From Candidatus Latescibacterota bacterium (GTDB taxonomy: Bacteria; Krumholzibacteriota; Krumholzibacteriia; Krumholzibacteriales; WJIX01): a stretch of DNA of 8,662 nucleotides. Made by a program: the position numbers and the translations under genes. Position 1 is the stretch's first letter. Each line of letters begins with the position of its first letter. Below, one piece after another: positions 6,637-8,662 of the stretch. Under the pieces are notes generated by a model. That model did not search any database. It saw only the letters and a list, made by a program, of their open reading frames with translations, and was not told the DNA's origin. The DNA lies in assembly GCA_030643145.1 (NCBI GenBank), contig DAOWMJ010000082.1, forward strand, positions 1 to 8,662, written 5' to 3'.

Positions 6637-7920
6637 ATGAACAGGTTCTTAGCGGGCAAGTGTATATTAGTTTTCATGTCGATTTTATTCTTTCAATCCT
6701 GCGCCAGGGAGGAGATTAGATATAGCCCCGAAGAGTTTGCTGCGGCGGGTGTTCGCGAATCCCCTCTTGTAAGGGTTCTTATAATTGAAAAGAGCGATAG
6801 AGTTGATATTGATTCGGAAGTTTTATTCTTCTCAACGGAGAACCCGGCCGGCAATGTAGGAAAGAAATTTGGGGGGAGAGGAAGATATACCGTTGCCGGA
6901 GGGGGGGGATATGTCCGGTTGATAAGGGATGGCAGGCTTATTACACGTACTGAAAGACTGTTTGTTAATTCTTCCTCCAAGGGCTTGATCCTTGTTAACG
7001 GGAAGGCTTACAGGGGAAGCCTGCAGTTAAGCAGCCGAAACGATTCGGGGGTTTCAGTAATAAATTTTATCGGAGTGGATGATTATCTAAAAGGGGTGCT
7101 GCCTGTTGAAATAGGTTATCTTGACTCAGGCAGTTATGAGGCATATAGGGCTCAGGCTATAGCTTCACGCTCATACGCGCTCAGTAAATTAGAAAAGAAG
7201 AAAAAGGATAATTATGATCTTAGAGCTACAATTATGGATCAGGTTTATAAAGGTGTCGCGGGAGAAACTCCGAGATCAACACAAGCTGTTGTAGAAACTG
7301 AGGGTCTGGTAGCAATGTGGAAGGGGCAACCGATAAAGGCCTATTATTCTTCATGCTGTGGCGGACATACCGCTGACATTAGATTATCATGGCCATGGAA
7401 AACGCATTTCCCCTACCTCTACGGAATACGTGATGCGCGTACAGAGAAAAGTGAAAGATCCTTTTGCCGCGGATCCGCGCATTTTCGTTGGAGTGTAAGC
7501 TGGCCGGGGGATAAATTATTAAAAATACTTCAGAAAAGCCTTAAGAAAGAAGTTGACGGAACGGTTGCCCCCTTTAGGAACTTGGTTGACCTGCGAACCG
7601 GCGGATTTGCTCCTGATGGAAGGGTCAAATATCTTGATGTGATAACTGATACTGGTAAATACCGTATTACGGGTGATCGGATTAGATGGGTTCTAAGACC
7701 TGAATCTCACAATGGAGCTATTCTTAGGAGCACGTTATTCAAAATAAATGTTAAGAGAAAGAGAGGAAAAGTTGTTCGGGTAGAGATTTTAGGCGGTGGA
7801 AACGGGCACGGAGTTGGAATGTGCCAAACAGGCACAATCAGAATGGCGAAACTAGGATATAGTGCTGAAGAGATTATTTTGCATTATTATCCGGGCGTTG
7901 TAATAAAAGAAATCTATTAA
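6637..7920 (+). CDS. SpoIID/LytB-domain lipoprotein, putative peptidoglycan lytic transglycosylase
   Basis: The 427-residue product has a lipoprotein signal peptide with a hydrophobic core at 10-19 and lipobox FQSC, the lipidated residue being Cys22. It should be anchored to the inner or outer membrane, facing the periplasm. A beta-rich region (about 45-145) precedes the SpoIID domain (about 146-427). This shows YLKGVLPVEIG with Glu158 at the place of the SpoIID catalytic glutamate, then QAIASRSYAL (173-182). It continues with YYSSCCGGHTA (236-246), SFCRGS (275-280) and the family signature GHGVGMCQTG (390-399). SpoIID proteins cleave glycan strands lacking stem peptides and can stimulate amidases. 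The Cys pair 240/241 and Cys277 could form a disulfide. The ATG is preceded only by a weak purine stretch (AGAGAAAG, 6621-6628). The NagZ-like gene starts 32 bases after its stop, suggesting co-transcription. An eight-G run lies at 6901-6908. Confidence 0.92.
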   Translation: MNRFLAGKCILVFMSILFFQSCAREEIRYSPEEFAAAGVRESPLVRVLIIEKSDRVDIDSEVLFFSTENPAGNVGKKFGGRGRYTVAGGGGYVRLIRDGRLITRTERLFVNSSSKGLILVNGKAYRGSLQLSSRNDSGVSVINFIGVDDYLKGVLPVEIGYLDSGSYEAYRAQAIASRSYALSKLEKKKKDNYDLRATIMDQVYKGVAGETPRSTQAVVETEGLVAMWKGQPIKAYYSSCCGGHTADIRLSWPWKTHFPYLYGIRDARTEKSERSFCRGSAHFRWSVSWPGDKLLKILQKSLKKEVDGTVAPFRNLVDLRTGGFAPDGRVKYLDVITDTGKYRITGDRIRWVLRPESHNGAILRSTLFKINVKRKRGKVVRVEILGGGNGHGVGMCQTGTIRMAKLGYSAEEIILHYYPGVVIKEIY

Positions 7921-7951
7921 GCGATCGGACTTCCGGTTTCAAAGGAAAGAG

Positions 7952-8662
7952 ATGTCTCACGAGGATAATTATAGAGATTTTTTTCAATTATTATCAGTTG
8001 GGATTGAGGGACAGAGACTTACTGAAGAAGAGAAAATAGCGCTCAGGGAATATCCTCCTTCAGGAATAATCCTTTTTGAGAGAAATGTGGAGGATGTCGG
8101 GCAGCTTAGAGCGCTCGTCCGTGAGATTAGGGATATTATTATCGAGTCCTCCGGATTTGCTCCGCTGATGATGGCTGATCACGAGGGAGGTAGAATATCA
8201 GTACTCGCCGCGGCGCTTGGAGTTCCCCCTCCTCAAATGGCGATAGCAGAGGGAAGAAATAAAAAGAAAAGAAAAGATGTTTACAAGGAAACCTCCCGCC
8301 GAATTAAATCCTGTGGTATCAATGTTATTCTTTCTCCCCTGGGCGATATAAATTCGGAGTATCTAAATCCGGTTATTGGAACCAGAGCCTTCGGAAGCGA
8401 TTGCAAAGAGGTGTCGGAACTTGTACGCGAAGCTGTAGAAACCTACAGGGAAGAGGGTGTGCTGACATGCCTCAAACATTTTCCGGGACATGGGTTAACG
8501 GTTAGAGATTCTCACCTTACACTCCCTGTTGTACCGATTACGCTGGATAAGTTTGAAGAAAGAGAGCTTGTGCCGTTTGCAGCTGGTATTAAAGCCGGTA
8601 CGGAGATGGTTATGACCGCTCATATAAGACCGCTGGACAGGGATCTACCCGCTTCAATGGAT
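7952..8662 (+). CDS. Glycoside hydrolase family 3, NagZ-like beta-N-acetylhexosaminidase (5' part, cut by window end)
   Basis: An open frame of 237 codons runs to the last base without a stop. The ATG has AAGGA at 7942-7946, five bases upstream. Family 3 landmarks appear in order: PSGIILFERNV (36-46), MMADHEGGRIS (73-83, usually DQEGGRV), CGINVILSPLGDIN (121-134), IGTRAFGSD (142-150), LKHFPGHG (174-181), RDSHLTLPVV (185-194) and EMVMTAHI (218-225). Asp186 and His188 match the DxH acid/base pair typical of NagZ-type enzymes. The catalytic Asp nucleophile lies downstream of this part and is not in the window. NagZ removes GlcNAc from GlcNAc-anhydroMurNAc muropeptides during cell-wall recycling. 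No signal peptide is seen, so a cytoplasmic site is expected. KHFPGHG is followed by Leu182 where Asp is common. Full-length single-domain NagZ proteins are about 340 residues, so roughly a third or more is missing; a longer two-domain form cannot be excluded. Confidence 0.9.
   Translation, partial: MSHEDNYRDFFQLLSVGIEGQRLTEEEKIALREYPPSGIILFERNVEDVGQLRALVREIRDIIIESSGFAPLMMADHEGGRISVLAAALGVPPPQMAIAEGRNKKKRKDVYKETSRRIKSCGINVILSPLGDINSEYLNPVIGTRAFGSDCKEVSELVREAVETYREEGVLTCLKHFPGHGLTVRDSHLTLPVVPITLDKFEERELVPFAAGIKAGTEMVMTAHIRPLDRDLPASMD

Overview
The window looks like a chromosomal segment from an uncultured or little-studied bacterium of the Fibrobacterota-Chlorobiota-Bacteroidota (FCB) superphylum. 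The likeliest sources are candidate phyla related to Eisenbacteria, Krumholzibacteriota or Latescibacteria. This placement rests on three protein features: a very large C25 (gingipain/PorU-type) peptidase with a FlgD-Ig-like C-terminal module, two small secreted proteins ending in a shared SWGAIKS-x-YN tail, and a lipoprotein SpoIID homologue in a non-sporulating context. It is an inference; no rRNA or other taxonomic marker is present. All genes read on the + strand. No tRNA, rRNA, CRISPR array or insertion sequence was seen.

Region 1 (1-1450) holds two tandem genes for small exported proteins of 199 and 187 residues. Each has a 20-residue signal peptide, a beta-rich body with three cysteines at matching places, and a nearly identical last dozen residues. 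A long imperfect hairpin lies between them, and two tandem hairpins, the second a clear rho-independent terminator, close the unit. Strong Shine-Dalgarno sequences precede both genes.

Region 2 (1500-5780) starts with a good sigma-70-like promoter and encodes a 1385-residue exported C25-family cysteine peptidase. It has a long N-terminal beta region, a catalytic domain with a candidate His913/Cys950 dyad, Ig-like segments and a C-terminal sorting-type module. It starts at TTG. Its architecture resembles PorU, the type IX secretion sortase, but it could equally be an exported protease cargo.

Region 3 (5800-8662) starts with a second promoter candidate. It carries an unrecognised 234-residue soluble protein, a 427-residue SpoIID/LytB-like lipoprotein, and the first 237 residues of a NagZ-like family 3 glycoside hydrolase that runs off the window end. 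SpoIID-type proteins cut glycan strands and NagZ removes GlcNAc from the resulting muropeptides, so these last two genes form a plausible peptidoglycan remodelling and recycling operon.

The most interesting signal is the shared C-terminal tail of the two small secreted proteins. It looks like a C-terminal recognition or sorting tag, it is unlike the FlgD-type C-terminus of the adjacent peptidase, and it sits next to a gene with the architecture of a C-terminal-signal-cleaving sortase. The functional link is a hypothesis.
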